Both the position numbers and the translations under genes were made by a program. A DNA stretch of 5,653 bases, from NCBI GenBank assembly GCA_964386525.1, contig CAYLSO010000181.1:1-5653 (forward strand), in the 5' to 3' direction. Numbering within the stretch: position 1 is the first letter of the stretch; every line of letters begins with the position of its first letter. Source of the DNA: CAYLSO01 sp964386525 (GTDB taxonomy: Bacteria > Eisenbacteria > RBG-16-71-46 > DASYSL01). The notes beneath the pieces were generated by a model, which ran no database searches, was not told the origin of the DNA, and saw only the letters and a program-made list of their open reading frames with translations. Below, piece after piece: positions 5,068 to 5,653 of the stretch.

Positions 5068-5653
5068 TCAACCGTTCGGGAACAGGGTCTCCAGCACCGC
5101 CGGGTCGGGCGGGATGAGGCGCGGCTCGCCCGCCGTCTTCATGGCCGCGGCCACGTCCTTGAGCCCGTTGCCCGTGATCAACACCACGATGCGCCAGTCC
5201 GGGTCCACCAGGCGGCGGCGCACGGCCTCCTTGAGCCCCGCGTAGGCGGCGGCCGCCGCCGGCTCGGCGAACACGCCGGCGCCGCGCGCCACCTCGCCGA
5301 TGGCGGCGAGGATCGCCTGGTCGCTCACCGTCACGCCGTGACCGGCCGAGTCGCGGATCGCCCGCACCGCCGCCTCGCCGTCGCGCGGCAGGCTCACCGA
5401 GATGGAGTCGGCCACGGTCTCGCCCGATACCGGCCGGATCACGCCGTCGCCGGCGGCGGCCTGCACGATGGCCGCGCTGCCCTCGGCCTGCACAGCGAGC
5501 AGCTTCGGCGTGCGGTCGGTGAAGCCCAGGCTCCGGAACTCGACGAAGCCCTTCCAGACGCCCGAGAGGATGTTGCCGTCGCCGACCGGCACGACGACCA
5601 GGTCCGGCACCTGCCAGTCCAGTTGCTCGCAGAGCTCGAAGGAGACCGTCTTC
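5068..5653 (-). CDS. thrC: threonine synthase, C-terminal part (cut by window edge)
   Basis: The last 194 residues are visible; the N-terminus with the PLP-binding lysine lies beyond base 5653. Threonine synthase is a fold-type II PLP enzyme that converts O-phosphohomoserine to threonine and phosphate in the cytosol. VPDLVVVPVGDGN (15-27 of the visible part) contains the phosphate-binding loop region, followed by GVWKGF at 31-36. Further conserved blocks are ETVADSISVSLPRDG (78-92), GVFAEPAAAAAYAGL (126-140) and ITGNGLKD (159-166), the last resembling the TGHGLKD motif typical of threonine synthase. The TVADSISV block resembles the version I recall in some bacterial and archaeal threonine synthases rather than the TIATAIRIG version. 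It ends in TGA at 5070-5068, 69 bases before pyrB, so co-transcription is plausible. Another fold II PLP lyase is a less likely reading. Confidence 0.88.
   Translation of the reverse strand, partial: KTVSFELCEQLDWQVPDLVVVPVGDGNILSGVWKGFVEFRSLGFTDRTPKLLAVQAEGSAAIVQAAAGDGVIRPVSGETVADSISVSLPRDGEAAVRAIRDSAGHGVTVSDQAILAAIGEVARGAGVFAEPAAAAAYAGLKEAVRRRLVDPDWRIVVLITGNGLKDVAAAMKTAGEPRLIPPDPAVLETLFPNG

Noticed and set aside
3848..5071. Upstream extension of the HEAT protein to an ATG at 5071 (993 residues)
   Set aside because: The extension runs through the whole pyrB gene in another frame and has a low-complexity Arg/Ala/Gly composition. The TTG at 3847 has a good ribosome site and sits just before the conserved module.
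1..5653. A YgeW/YgeX/YgfK-like catabolic cluster (transcarbamoylase, fold II PLP enzyme, DPD-like Fe-S protein)
   Set aside because: The gene types are superficially similar. However, the transcarbamoylase has ATCase-type GDGWGEHPTQ and HSLPRMDE motifs, the PLP enzyme has the threonine synthase TGxGLKD motif, and two unrelated genes separate them from the Fe-S protein.

Overview
This window is very GC-rich (roughly 70% or more by eye), and every convincing gene lies on the minus strand, so transcription runs from base 5653 towards base 1. There are five protein genes, the outer two cut by the window edges. I see no tRNA, rRNA, CRISPR array, insertion sequence or phage gene. The GC content, the strong GC codon bias and the pairing of a HEAT-repeat protein with an HD-GYP-type protein suggest a high-GC soil or sediment bacterium, perhaps deltaproteobacterial/myxobacterial or a candidate phylum with similar genomes. 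The sequence alone does not fix the taxon.

In transcription order the layout is as follows. (1) 5653-5068 is the C-terminal half of a threonine synthase (thrC). (2) 4998-4042, after a 69-base gap with a 16-base GC palindrome, is an aspartate carbamoyltransferase family protein (pyrB-like). Its carbamoyl-phosphate site is intact but two expected aspartate-site residues are missing. (3) 3847-2090, after a 197-base structured gap, is a 585-residue HEAT-repeat protein that probably starts at TTG. (4) 2093-633 overlaps it by ATGA and is a 486-residue protein with a degenerate HD-GYP domain. (5) 434-1, after a 198-base gap, is the N-terminal part of a flavoprotein/Fe-S oxidoreductase related to PreT, dihydropyrimidine dehydrogenase and the glutamate synthase small subunit.

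The most interesting part is the HEAT/HD-GYP pair at 633-3847. The genes are translationally coupled. Both proteins begin with what looks like the same roughly 110-residue module, with an identically spaced LRxxRxYSxxN signature and a later GxRG signature. One continues into a HEAT solenoid and the other into an HD-GYP fold that has lost most catalytic residues. I infer a two-protein signalling or scaffolding unit in which the HD-GYP-like partner is probably not an active cyclic-di-GMP phosphodiesterase. Its function is unknown.

ThrC and the PyrB-like enzyme both belong to aspartate-linked metabolism, and the PreT-like protein may belong to pyrimidine or glutamate redox metabolism. The sequence does not link these enzymes functionally to the HEAT/HD-GYP pair. 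GC-rich palindromes without U-tracts sit just after the stop codons of thrC, pyrB and the HD-GYP gene. They may be transcript 3' ends or pause sites.
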